Origin: an uncultured Oscillospiraceae bacterium
Lineage (GTDB): Bacteria > Bacillota > Clostridia > Oscillospirales > Oscillospiraceae
Assembly (NCBI GenBank): GCA_934565415.1
Contig: CAKTHQ010000043.1
Coordinates: 1 to 16,753, forward strand
Length of the DNA stretch: 16,753 nt
Reading direction: 5' to 3'
The position numbers were made by a program, and so were the translations under genes. Numbering within the stretch: the first letter of the stretch is position 1; each line of letters begins with the position of its first letter. A model generated the notes under the pieces. That model did not search any database, was not told the origin of the DNA, and was given only the letters and a program-made list of their open reading frames with translations. Of the stretch, positions 5,219-13,286 are shown in pieces.

Positions 5219-7267
5219 ATGGCCAAACTGACAGACCCGGTGAAAACCCTGAAGGGCGTGGGCCCGGCGAAGGAGAAGCAACTGGCGGCCTTGAATATTT
5301 TTACCCTGGGGGACCTGATTTGCCATTTCCCCCGGGGCTATGAGGACCGGAGCCAAATCAAACCCATCGGGGAAATGAACCTGGACGAGCCCGCCTGCTT
5401 CCGGGCGGTGGTCATGAGCCAGCCAAGGACGGCCCACATCCGGAAGGGGATGGATTTGACCCGGGTACAGGTGGCGGACCATTCCGGCCGGCTGAACCTG
5501 ACCTTTTTCAATTCCAAATACGCGGCGGAAAGCCTGCGGTATGGGGGAGAGTACTATTTCTACGGTACCGTTACCGGGGATTACGGCGGCTACGGTGTAA
5601 CAAACCCCGTGTTCGAAGCCCCGGATGCCCAGCCGGTGGCCACCAGAAGGGTGATGCCCATCTACCCCCTGACGGCGGGGCTCAATAATTCCGCCCTGTC
5701 CCGGCTGGTTGCCCAGGCCCTGGCGGTCTGCGATCCGCCGAAGGAGATTCTCCCCCCGGTAATCCGGCAAAGGTACCGTATTCTCCCGGCGGATACCGCC
5801 TATCACGCCATCCATGCCCCAAGGGATATGCAGCAGGCTCAGGACGCCAAGCGGCGGCTGATCTTTGAGGAGTTCTTTGTCTTCTCCGCCGGCCTGTCCC
5901 TCATGCGGGCGGCCCGGGCCATGAAGCAGGTGCCGGGGTACCGGGATACGGACCTGACGGCCTTTTACGGGGCCCTGCCCTTTGCCCTCACCGGCGCCCA
6001 GAGAAGGGCCCTGGAGGAAATTTTACAGGATTTCCGCAGGGGAACTCCCATGAACCGGCTGGTCCAGGGGGATGTGGGCAGCGGCAAGACCATGGTGGCC
6101 GCCGGAGCGGCTTTTTGCGCCGCCAGGAACGGGGCCCAGACGGCTCTGATGGCCCCTACGGAAATATTGGCCGAGCAGCACTACGCCTCTTTATCCAAAC
6201 TTTTTGCCCTCCTGGGCATCCGGGTGGGGCTGCTGACCGGCTCCCAGACGCCTAAAGAAAAGCGGGAAATACGGGAGGCCATTGCCTCCGGCAGCGTTTC
6301 CGTTGCCGTGGGCACCCATGCCCTGATTTCCGAAAGCACCGTGTTCCAAAACCTGGGCCTTGTCATCACCGACGAGCAGCACCGCTTCGGCGTAGGCCAG
6401 AGAAGCAGGCTTTCTGCCAAGGGGCAGGACCCCCATCTGCTGGTGATGTCGGCTACCCCCATTCCCAGGACCCTGGCGCTATTTATGTATGGGGACCTGG
6501 AGGTGTCCGTTCTGGATGAGCTGCCCCCGGGGCGGCAGAAGGTGGATACCTTTTTGGTAGGGGAGAGCTACCGGGCCCGGATCAATGCCTTTATCCGCAA
6601 GCAGGTGGCGGAGGGTCACCAGTGCTTTGTGGTCTGCCCGGCGGTGGAGGAAAACCAGGAGCTGGGGGTCAAGGCCGCCGCCGCTTGGGCGGAGACATTA
6701 CAGAAAACCGTCTTCCCGGACCTGCGGGTCAGCCTTCTCCACGGCCAGATGAAGGGGGCGGAGAAGGAGGAAGCCATGGCCGCCTTTGCCCGGAGGGAGG
6801 CGGATGTGCTGGTGGCCACCACGGTCATTGAGGTGGGGGTGGATGTGCCCAACGCCACCTTAATGGTCATCGAGGATGCGGACCGCTTCGGCCTGAGCCA
6901 GCTCCACCAGCTCCGGGGCCGGGTAGGCAGAGGCAGCGCCAAAAGCTACTGTATTTTAACCACCCACAACCGGAACCCGGAAACGGTCCAGCGGCTGAAG
7001 GCCCTGTGCAAAACCAACGACGGATTTCGCATTGCGGAAGAGGACCTGCGGCTCCGGGGCCCCGGGGATTTCTTCGGCTCCCGCCAGTCCGGCCTCCCCG
7101 CCTTCCGGGTGGCGGACCTTAGCATGGACATGGAAACCCTGAAGGACGCCCAGCAGGCATCGAAAGACTGGATCGAGCAGTTCGGTACCCAGGATACCCC
7201 GGAGGCAGAGGCCCTGCGGCAGCGGGTAAAGGTCCTCTTCGACCGGTCGGAGGGGACCATGAATTGA
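5219..7267 (+). CDS. recG: ATP-dependent DNA helicase RecG
   Basis: RecG is a branch-migrating helicase that reverses stalled replication forks and processes recombination intermediates. The 682-residue length is typical. The N-terminal wedge (OB-fold) domain starts with LKGVGPAKEKQLAALNIFTL and continues with HFPRGYEDRS. The helicase core has Walker A GDVGSGKT (about residues 283-290), the motif II variant DEQH within ITDEQHRFGVGQRSRL (about 385), MSATPIPRTL (about 410), then VIEVGVDVPNATLMVIEDADRFGLSQLHQLRGRVGRG and the C-terminal RecG region with LRLRGPGDFFGSRQSG. AAAGGAGG precedes the ATG. It follows rpsT and runs into a surface-protein gene 17 bases later. Confidence 0.98.
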   Translation: MAKLTDPVKTLKGVGPAKEKQLAALNIFTLGDLICHFPRGYEDRSQIKPIGEMNLDEPACFRAVVMSQPRTAHIRKGMDLTRVQVADHSGRLNLTFFNSKYAAESLRYGGEYYFYGTVTGDYGGYGVTNPVFEAPDAQPVATRRVMPIYPLTAGLNNSALSRLVAQALAVCDPPKEILPPVIRQRYRILPADTAYHAIHAPRDMQQAQDAKRRLIFEEFFVFSAGLSLMRAARAMKQVPGYRDTDLTAFYGALPFALTGAQRRALEEILQDFRRGTPMNRLVQGDVGSGKTMVAAGAAFCAARNGAQTALMAPTEILAEQHYASLSKLFALLGIRVGLLTGSQTPKEKREIREAIASGSVSVAVGTHALISESTVFQNLGLVITDEQHRFGVGQRSRLSAKGQDPHLLVMSATPIPRTLALFMYGDLEVSVLDELPPGRQKVDTFLVGESYRARINAFIRKQVAEGHQCFVVCPAVEENQELGVKAAAAWAETLQKTVFPDLRVSLLHGQMKGAEKEEAMAAFARREADVLVATTVIEVGVDVPNATLMVIEDADRFGLSQLHQLRGRVGRGSAKSYCILTTHNRNPETVQRLKALCKTNDGFRIAEEDLRLRGPGDFFGSRQSGLPAFRVADLSMDMETLKDAQQASKDWIEQFGTQDTPEAEALRQRVKVLFDRSEGTMN

Positions 7268-7284
7268 TCAGAAAGGAGCTTTTT

Positions 7285-8175
7285 ATGAAACGCTTGTTTG
7301 TAACCCTTGCAGCCTTCTGCGCTGCCATCTTGGTTTTCACCCTTCCCGCCCGGGCGGATACCGCCTCCGGCACCTGCGGGGACGGCATCGAATGGGGCCT
7401 GGAGGGCAGCACCCTGGTGATTTCCGGCAACGGGCCTATGGAGAACTTCGAGGAGGGCGCCGCCCCCTGGGGGGACTATAAGGACACCATCACCGCCGTG
7501 CGGATTTCCGGCAATGTCACTACCGTTGGGGACAATGCCTTTACAAATTACGACGGTATTACCGAGGTGGATTTCGGCACGGCCATGCATACCCTGGGCA
7601 AGCACAGCTTTCAGGGATGCCGGGGCCTGACCAGCATCCACCTGCCCGGCACCTTCCGGATTTTCGACGAAGAGTGCCTGCGGGACTGCGCCAATTTAAC
7701 CGCCATCCACTGCGAGGGAACCTTCCCGTCCTTCAAGCTGAACTGCCTGTGGGGCAGCAATGTGAAGATCTATTATCCGGCAAAAAGCCCCTGGCCCGTG
7801 AGCCTGGTGCAGCAGCTGGAGGAGGCCTTCCACGGCCGCATTGAATTCCTGGATTCCGACGGCAACGACCCCTATACCCCGGAGGAGGAGACCACGGAGG
7901 CCACCACCGAGGCAACCACCGCCCCCACTACGGAGCCCACTACGGCCCCCACCACTGAGGCCACTACCGCCCCCACTACGGAGGCTGCCACCGAGGCCAC
8001 CACCGAAGATACGACCTTCCCCGATACCGTCCCCGAAACGGAAGCCCCCGCCGAGGAGCCGAAGAAAAGCCACGCCGGGGTAGGCCTGGCCCTGATTGGC
8101 TTTGTGCTCTGCTTTGCGGGCCTGGGGATCCTGCTGGCCCATCGGCCGGGAAAGGGCGGCAAATACAGCAAATAA
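7285..8175 (+). CDS. Secreted BspA-like leucine-rich-repeat protein with Thr/Pro stalk
   Basis: A 296-residue surface protein. Residues 1-24 are a signal peptide (MKRLFVTLAAFCAAILVFTL, then PARA with likely cleavage before DT). Residues 30-190 resemble LRR_5/BspA-type repeats, with GTCGDGIEWGLEGSTLVISG typical of this family in gut Clostridia and repeat units such as VTTVGDNAF and MHTLGKHSFQGCRGLTSIHL. Residues about 203-260 are a low-complexity Thr/Pro/Glu stalk. A membrane segment (VGLALIGFVLCFAGLGILLA, about 266-285) and a basic tail follow; no LPxTG motif is present. The start at 7285 is chosen because AAAGGAG lies 8 bases upstream; an in-frame TTG at 7264 overlaps the recG end and is less likely. 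BspA-like proteins often mediate adhesion, but the ligand here is unknown. Confidence 0.88.
   Translation: MKRLFVTLAAFCAAILVFTLPARADTASGTCGDGIEWGLEGSTLVISGNGPMENFEEGAAPWGDYKDTITAVRISGNVTTVGDNAFTNYDGITEVDFGTAMHTLGKHSFQGCRGLTSIHLPGTFRIFDEECLRDCANLTAIHCEGTFPSFKLNCLWGSNVKIYYPAKSPWPVSLVQQLEEAFHGRIEFLDSDGNDPYTPEEETTEATTEATTAPTTEPTTAPTTEATTAPTTEAATEATTEDTTFPDTVPETEAPAEEPKKSHAGVGLALIGFVLCFAGLGILLAHRPGKGGKYSK
7891..8016 (+). repeat. In-gene tandem Thr/Glu/Ala/Pro-coding repeat
   Basis: Degenerate tandem units of about 12 bases coding TTEA, TTAP or TTEP run through the stalk of the LRR protein, with near-identical stretches such as GCCCCCACTACGGAG. Slippage could change the stalk length between strains. 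Confidence 0.7.
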
Positions 8176-8196
8176 TTTCACATCTTCTTAATACTT

Positions 8197-8240
8197 CCGG
8201 GAGAATTGCCCTTTTTGGCTGTTCTCCCGGGAGATTTTTT
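8197..8240 (+). terminator. Intrinsic terminator after recG-LRR protein unit
   Basis: CCGGGAGAA (8197-8205) pairs with TTCTCCCGG (8222-8230), with GCC/GGC extending the stem inside, followed by GAGATTTTTT. It lies about 20 bases after the LRR protein stop codon. Confidence 0.85.
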
Positions 8241-8268
8241 GTTTGGAATGGAAAAAATAAAAAAAGAG

Positions 8269-8297
8269 TTGTAAGTTTTTTGTTTCTGTTGTAAAAT
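8269..8297 (+). promoter_or_regulatory. Sigma-A promoter of gpmI
   Basis: TTGTAA (8269-8274), a 17-base spacer and TAAAAT (8292-8297) in an AT-rich stretch. The gpmI ribosome binding site and ATG follow about 45 bases later. Confidence 0.6.
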
Positions 8298-8344
8298 AAT
8301 ATGACTAGAAAAATGCTCTACAACTTCTTATGGAGGTACTACTT

Positions 8345-9907
8345 ATGGAAAAACCCATTGTACTGGTCATTATGGATGGTGTCGGCAAGGGCGACGGCGG
8401 CAGCGGCGACGCTGTGAAGAACGCCAATACCCCCAACCTGGATAAGCTGCTGGCTACCTGCCCCCATACCTACCTGAAGGCCCACGGCACCGCCGTCGGC
8501 CTGCCCACCGACGACGATATGGGCAACTCTGAAGTTGGCCACAACGCCCTGGGCTGCGGCCAGATTTATTCTCAGGGTGCCAAGCTGGTGTCGGAGTCCA
8601 TTGAGTCCGGCGCTTTGTACCAGTCCGAAACCTGGAAAAAGCTCCTTTCCAATGCCGTATCCGGCAAGGCCCTGCATTTTCTGGGCCTGCTGTCCGACGG
8701 CAATGTGCATTCCAACATTTCTCACCTCATCGCCATGCTGAAGGAGGCCCACAAAGAGGGCGCCAGGAAGGTCTACTGCCACATCCTGCTGGACGGCCGT
8801 GATGTGCCCGCTACCTCCGCTCTGGAGTATGTGGACCAGCTGGAGAAGGTGCTTGCCGAGCTGAATACGGAGGGCTGCGACTACGCCATCGCTTCCGGCG
8901 GCGGCCGTATGAAGATCACCATGGACCGGTACGAAGCCAACTGGCCTATGGTAGAGGCCGGCTGGCGGACCCATGTGGAGGGCCAGGGCCGTCAGTTTGC
9001 GTCCGCCAAGGAGGCCATCGAGACCTACCGGGCGGAAACCGGCTGCATCGACCAGGACCTGCCCGCCTTCGTGGTGGCAAGAAACGGCCAGCCCGTTGCC
9101 AAGATCGAAAACGGCGACAGCGTGATCCTCTTCAACTTCCGGGGCGACCGGGCCCAGGAAATCTCCCTGGCCTTCGACCGGAAGGACTTTGATAAGTTCG
9201 ACCGGGGCAGCTACACCGGCGTCCTCTTTGCCGGTATGCTCCAGTACGACGGAGACCTGAAGATCCCCACCGACTACCTGGTCCAGCCCCCCGTCATCAA
9301 GAACACCCTGACGGAGGTCCTCTGCGCCGCCGGCATCCACGAGTACGCCCTGTCCGAGACCCAGAAGTTCGGCCATGTAACCTACTTCTGGAACGGCAAC
9401 CGGTCCGGCAAGGTGGACGAAAATCTGGAGGTCTACGAGGAAGTGCCCTCCGATGTGATTCCCTTCGAGCAGGCCCCGGCCATGAAGTCCAAGGAAATCA
9501 CCGAGAAGATGGTGGAGAATATGGCGTCCCACAAGTTCCAGTTCCTGCGCTGCAACTACCCCAACGGCGATATGGTGGGCCACACCGGCGTGTATGATGC
9601 CGTCGTGTACGCCATGGAGTGCGTGGATAAGGGCGTAGGCGCCATCATCGAGGCTGCCGACAAGTACGGCTACACCGTGCTCATCACCGCCGACCACGGC
9701 AATGCCGACCAGATGACCGAAACCAAGAAGGGCAAGACTTCCGTGCGGACTGCCCATTCTCTGAACCCAGTGCCCTTTATCATCTACGATAAGGACCGCG
9801 ACTGGACCATTAAGGAAGGCCACTATGGCCTGGCCAACGTGGCCCCCACCGTGGTAAAGATGATGGGCCTCACCGCTCCTTCCTGCTGGGAAGAGAGCAT
9901 GGTGTGA
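8345..9907 (+). CDS. gpmI: 2,3-bisphosphoglycerate-independent phosphoglycerate mutase
   Basis: Interconverts 3- and 2-phosphoglycerate in glycolysis through a phosphoserine intermediate, using Mn ions. The protein has 520 residues. The alkaline-phosphatase-fold half begins VLVIMDGVG with metal ligand Asp11; the nucleophile is Ser62 in MGNSEVGHNALG. The phosphotransferase insert holds LLDGRDVPATSALEYVDQLE and SGGGRMKITMDRYEANWPMV. Later metal-binding motifs are NYPNGDMVGHTG and ITADHGNADQM. The start at 8345 is chosen because the ATG at 8330 overlaps the GGAGGT ribosome binding site. Several motifs (DDDMGNSEVGHNALG, SGGGRMKITMDRYE) look like the plant-type subgroup rather than the Bacillus GpmI. 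It has its own promoter; asp23 follows after about 150 bases. Confidence 0.95.
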   Translation: MEKPIVLVIMDGVGKGDGGSGDAVKNANTPNLDKLLATCPHTYLKAHGTAVGLPTDDDMGNSEVGHNALGCGQIYSQGAKLVSESIESGALYQSETWKKLLSNAVSGKALHFLGLLSDGNVHSNISHLIAMLKEAHKEGARKVYCHILLDGRDVPATSALEYVDQLEKVLAELNTEGCDYAIASGGGRMKITMDRYEANWPMVEAGWRTHVEGQGRQFASAKEAIETYRAETGCIDQDLPAFVVARNGQPVAKIENGDSVILFNFRGDRAQEISLAFDRKDFDKFDRGSYTGVLFAGMLQYDGDLKIPTDYLVQPPVIKNTLTEVLCAAGIHEYALSETQKFGHVTYFWNGNRSGKVDENLEVYEEVPSDVIPFEQAPAMKSKEITEKMVENMASHKFQFLRCNYPNGDMVGHTGVYDAVVYAMECVDKGVGAIIEAADKYGYTVLITADHGNADQMTETKKGKTSVRTAHSLNPVPFIIYDKDRDWTIKEGHYGLANVAPTVVKMMGLTAPSCWEESMV

Positions 9908-10058
9908 GTTTAGGGGATAACAAAAATACGACGTTTTAACGGGAGCGAAAATAAACGGGAATGGCAACGCCCCGGAGTGGCTTTGGGATGCCGCACTGCA
10001 AATCTTTTTTGCGGGAAAACGTTGTTCCTGATCCCATTATAACAGGAGGTACTGATTT

Positions 10059-10412
10059 ATGATCCGTCATGAAAATGAAAACGGCAGTGTGAATGTCAGC
10101 ACCGGCGTCTATACCGGCATTGTCGGTACGGCTGCTTCCAATTGCTTCGGCGTAAAGGGTATGGCCGCCCGCAGCATGAAGGATGATGTGTATCATCTTC
10201 TGCGCAAGGAGTCCGTAGACAAGGGCGTCCGGGTCACCTTTAACGACGACAATTCCATTTCCATCGACCTGCACATCATTGTGGATAACGGCGTGAACCT
10301 GTCCGCTGTGGGCAATTCCATTATTTCCGAGGTCCGCTATGTGGTCACCAAATGCACGGACACCGAGGTCCGGGCTGTCAACGTCTATATCGATTCCATG
10401 ATGATTGGATAA
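10059..10412 (+). CDS. Asp23/Gls24 family envelope stress response protein (YloU-like)
   Basis: A 117-residue protein of the Asp23 family, abundant in Gram-positive bacteria and usually linked to the cell envelope. The pattern GSVNVSTGVYTGIVGTAASN, CFGVKGMAAR and LHIIVDNGVNLSAVGNSIIS, with EVRAVNVYIDSM at the end, is characteristic. GGAGG lies upstream of the ATG. It sits directly before fakA with 19 bases between stop and start, the conserved yloU-yloV arrangement of Firmicutes. The 150-base gap before it shows no convincing promoter or terminator, so it may be transcribed with gpmI or from a weak local promoter. Confidence 0.92.
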   Translation: MIRHENENGSVNVSTGVYTGIVGTAASNCFGVKGMAARSMKDDVYHLLRKESVDKGVRVTFNDDNSISIDLHIIVDNGVNLSAVGNSIISEVRYVVTKCTDTEVRAVNVYIDSMMIG

Positions 10413-10431
10413 TTTCGGAGGTGTAAACAAT

Positions 10432-12063
10432 TTGAGGCAAACCATCAACGGGGCTGAGCTGAGAAGAATGATCATCAGCGCGGCCGCCTCGATCGAGATC
10501 CACAAGCAGGATCTGAACGAACTGAACGTATTCCCCGTGCCGGACGGCGACACGGGCACCAATATGTCCATGACCATCCACTCTGCCGCTGTGGACCTGC
10601 GGGGGACAGAGGACCCCGCGCTGTACGCCGCCTCCAAGGTGGCGGCTTCCGCCATGCTGCGGGGCGCCCGGGGCAACTCCGGCGTCATTCTCTCCCTGCT
10701 GTTCCGGGGCCTTTCCAAGCGCCTGAAGGGCAACGAGGAGTGCGACGGCGTGCTGTGGGCCCAGGCCCTGCAGGCCGGTGTGGACGCCGCCTACAAGGCC
10801 GTTATGAAGCCCGCCGAGGGCACCATCCTCACCGTCTCCCGGCTGGCTGCCGCCAAGGCCCTGGAGGCCGCCCAGGAAAACAACCACATTGAATTTGTCC
10901 AGGAGGCCGCCGTGGCCGAGGCCAAGATCGCTTTGGCCAATACCGTCAACCAGAACCCGGTGCTGAAAAAGGCCGGTGTGGTGGATGCCGGCGGCAAGGG
11001 TTGGCTGCTGGTGCTGGAGGCCATGCTGGCCGCCCTGCGGGGGGAGGACATCGTAGCCCCCGAGGAAACCGGCGACACTGCCCCCAAGGAGCAGGCGGAC
11101 TTCTCCGACTTTAAAACCGAGGATATTAAGTTCTCCTATTGCACGGAGTTCATTATCTCCCGGGAGAATAAGCGCGATCCCGAAGAGCTGCGGGCCTTCC
11201 TGAATGAGCTGGGCGACAGCCTGGTCCTGGTGGACGACGAGGAGATCATCAAGGTCCATGTCCACACCAACGACCCCGGCGCCGCTTTGCACGAGGCCGT
11301 GAACTACGGCTCCTTCGTCACCGTCAAGGTGGAGAATATGCGCCTGCAGCACACCGAGAAGGTGATGAACGAAAAGGACCTGGCCCCCAAAATCGCCGAG
11401 CCGGAAAAGGGCATCGGCGTGGTGTCCGTCTGCGCCGGTGCCGGCCTTGCGGATGTGTTTATGAACCTGGGCGTGGACCAGATCATTTCCGGTGGCCAGA
11501 CCATGAACCCCAGCACCCAGGACATTCTGGAGGCTGTGAACAAGGTCCCGGCGGAGACCGTCTTCGTGCTGCCCAACAATAAGAACATCATTATGGCCGC
11601 CCAGCAGGTGGATGCTCTGACCCCCAAGAACGTGGTGGTCATTGGGAGTAAAACCGTACCCCAGGGCGTTACCGCCATGCTGAACTTCGACCCCGAGGGG
11701 ACCGTAGAGGCCAACACCGAAACCATGACCCAGGTCCTGGGCAGCGTGGAAACCATGCAGATCACCTACGCCGCCCGGAACTCCGATTTCGACGGCTACG
11801 ACATCCACGAGGGGGACTACCTGGCCATGGACGGCAAGGGCCTCTTCGGCACCAGCAAGGACATTACCGTGCTCCTGAAGGGCCTGGCGGAAAAGGTCCG
11901 GGACGAGGGCCGGGAGTTCGTTACCATCTACTACGGTGCCGATACCAAGGAAAAGCACGCCCAGAAGGCGGCGGACCTGTTCGCGGACATCTGCACTGGC
12001 GCCGATGTGAACCTGATCAACGGCGGCCAGCCGGTATACTACTACATGATCTCCGCAGAATAA
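10432..12063 (+). CDS. fakA: Fatty acid kinase subunit FakA (DAK domain, YloV-like)
   Basis: FakA phosphorylates fatty acids presented by FakB (DegV) proteins to acyl-phosphates that feed phospholipid synthesis. The 543-residue protein has the DhaL/DAK ATP-binding domain at the N-terminus, with LNELNVFPVPDGDTGTNMSM (about residues 28-47; Asp38 and Asp40 ligate Mg) and MLRGARGNSGVILS. The middle and C-terminal parts, including ISGGQTMNPSTQDILEAVNK and PNNKNI, are typical of YloV. The start is TTG at 10432, supported by GGAGG ten bases before it and by the MRQTINGAELRRMI homology start; the in-frame TTG at 10405 would overlap asp23. No fakB lies in this window. A strong hairpin follows the stop. 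Confidence 0.94.
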   Translation: MRQTINGAELRRMIISAAASIEIHKQDLNELNVFPVPDGDTGTNMSMTIHSAAVDLRGTEDPALYAASKVAASAMLRGARGNSGVILSLLFRGLSKRLKGNEECDGVLWAQALQAGVDAAYKAVMKPAEGTILTVSRLAAAKALEAAQENNHIEFVQEAAVAEAKIALANTVNQNPVLKKAGVVDAGGKGWLLVLEAMLAALRGEDIVAPEETGDTAPKEQADFSDFKTEDIKFSYCTEFIISRENKRDPEELRAFLNELGDSLVLVDDEEIIKVHVHTNDPGAALHEAVNYGSFVTVKVENMRLQHTEKVMNEKDLAPKIAEPEKGIGVVSVCAGAGLADVFMNLGVDQIISGGQTMNPSTQDILEAVNKVPAETVFVLPNNKNIIMAAQQVDALTPKNVVVIGSKTVPQGVTAMLNFDPEGTVEANTETMTQVLGSVETMQITYAARNSDFDGYDIHEGDYLAMDGKGLFGTSKDITVLLKGLAEKVRDEGREFVTIYYGADTKEKHAQKAADLFADICTGADVNLINGGQPVYYYMISAE

Positions 12064-12074
12064 GCTTTGCAAAC

Positions 12075-12109
12075 AGGTGCGCCGCAAAACGCAATGCTGC
12101 GGCGCACCT
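12075..12109 (+). terminator. Probable terminator of asp23-fakA
   Basis: A perfect 12-bp stem AGGTGCGCCGCA (12075-12086) with TGCGGCGCACCT (12098-12109), followed only by ATTTATAAG. The stem is strong but the T-run is poor, so termination may be partial or the hairpin may serve mainly in 3'-end protection. Confidence 0.65.
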
Positions 12110-12180
12110 ATTTATAAGTCTCTATAGATGTTCCAGGGCGGAATTCCCCGGTTGAATGGTGCAGCCTGACAGACGGAAAT

Positions 12181-12381
12181 CCCTTTCCCTCTCCAAGCTT
12201 GGAGAGGGTGGCCCGCAGGCCGGGTGTGGTTGGAAACCCGGTACGATAAAATGTAGATTTGTTTTGATAATACAGACAAATTGGAATATTTCGTTCATCC
12301 AACAGCTTGAAATATCGTACTTTTTCAACCACACCCGCCTCTGCGGAGGCACCCTCTCCATTCTTGGAGAGGGGAGGGGCT
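12181..12381. mobile_element. MITE-like element with double-hairpin terminal inverted repeats
   Basis: A roughly 200-base non-coding block whose ends are inverted copies of about 60 bases. The left end (12187-12248) holds CCCTCTCC/GGAGAGGG, GGCC/GGCC, then GGGTGTGGTTGG and GTACGATA. The right end (12314-12373), read backwards, holds the same hairpins, GGGTGTGGTTG and GTACGATA. The AT-rich centre has no ORF. No clear target-site duplication was seen. The right end abuts the yihY ribosome binding site, so the element fills the whole fakA-yihY gap. Its ends are copies 3 and 4 of the dispersed repeat at 31, 4731 and 16731. It has no transposase and would depend on one elsewhere if it ever moved. 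Confidence 0.6.
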
Positions 12382-12403
12382 TTTTCAGAAAGGAGCGTTC
12401 CCC

Positions 12404-13240
12404 ATGAAGGACCTGCCAAAGGGCGGCATCATCGGCAAGGCGGTTTCCGCCGGGCAGATGATTTCCCGGATGAATATCTCCTTCCGGGGGGCCTATGCCG
12501 CCTATTTTATTGTTTTGGCCATGTTCCCAGCCCTGCTTCTGGTCCTCAGCTGCCTGCGGCTGACGGGGCTGACGGTGGAGGACCTGATGGGTCTGGTCAG
12601 CCAGCTTTTGCCGGAGGCCCTGGTGGATACGGCGGAGGGGCTCATTTATAATACCTACCGCAACGGCACTTCCGCCGTGGCGGGGCTGTCGGTGGTAACC
12701 CTCCTTTGGTCCTCCAGCAAGGGCATTTACGCCTTGCTTACGGGCCTGAATGCCATCTACGATGCGGAGGAGGACCGGGGCTATGTGTATACCCGGGGCA
12801 TCAGCGTGGTATACGCCCTGCTCTTTTTGGTGGTGGTAGTGCTGACGCTGGTTTTGCACGTTTTCGGAAACGCCCTGCTGGACCTGCTGTACGGCATCCA
12901 GAACCCGGTGGTCATGTTCCTGGTGGACCTGATTGATCTGCACGGCATTTTCCTGATTACCGTGCAGACCCTTCTCTTTACCGCCATCTATACGGTGCTG
13001 CCCAACAGGCGCAACGGCTTCTGGGACAGCTTGCCCGGGGCCCTGTTTTCCGCCGTGGGCTGGTCGGTGTTTTCTTCCCTGTATTCCGTATATGTTACCC
13101 ACTTTACAAGAATCTCCAATATCTACGGGTCCGTGTATTCCGTGGCCTTCAGTATGCTGTGGCTGTACTGCTGCATCTGCATCCTGTTCTACGGCGGTGC
13201 CTTGAATAAGTGGCTGATGACGGTAAGAAAAAAGGTGTAG
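12404..13240 (+). CDS. YihY/BrkB family inner membrane protein
   Basis: A 278-residue integral membrane protein of the YihY family (once misnamed ribonuclease BN). About six hydrophobic segments are visible: 29-51 (AYFIVLAMFPALLLVLSCL), 90-111, 131-154 (VVYALLFLVVVVLTLVLHVF), 168-196, 212-234 and 240-267. Family features include the LLWSSSKGIYALLTGLNAIY stretch, VLPNRRN and the ISNIYGSVYSVAFSMLWLYC C-terminal motif. The function is not established; transport or envelope roles have been suggested. AAAGGAG precedes the ATG and comes directly after the repeat element. DUF5685 follows after 46 bases, so the two plus the J-domain gene are probably one operon. Confidence 0.92.
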   Translation: MKDLPKGGIIGKAVSAGQMISRMNISFRGAYAAYFIVLAMFPALLLVLSCLRLTGLTVEDLMGLVSQLLPEALVDTAEGLIYNTYRNGTSAVAGLSVVTLLWSSSKGIYALLTGLNAIYDAEEDRGYVYTRGISVVYALLFLVVVVLTLVLHVFGNALLDLLYGIQNPVVMFLVDLIDLHGIFLITVQTLLFTAIYTVLPNRRNGFWDSLPGALFSAVGWSVFSSLYSVYVTHFTRISNIYGSVYSVAFSMLWLYCCICILFYGGALNKWLMTVRKKV

Positions 13241-13286
13241 GGGCGGCCGGCAGCTGCCCTACGAGAAGAAAAAAGGGGGCTGTACC

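Noticed and set aside
8267..8325. Inverted repeat AGTTGTA ... TACAACT around the gpmI promoter as an operator
   Set aside because: Only 7 bases in AT-rich DNA, 45 bases apart. This is expected by chance at this composition.
9908..10058. Terminator or promoter between gpmI and asp23
   Set aside because: Only imperfect pairings without a T-run and a TATAAC lacking a suitable -35 element were found.
10280..10288. Perfect DnaA box (TGTGGATAA on the plus strand)
   Set aside because: It lies inside asp23, encodes conserved residues of that protein and stands alone.
8339..12087. Long minus-strand open frames (over 540 codons) opposite gpmI and fakA
   Set aside because: GC-rich codon use of the real genes leaves the opposite strand open. 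The shadow proteins are His/Gly/Val-rich and match nothing, while gpmI and fakA carry all family motifs.
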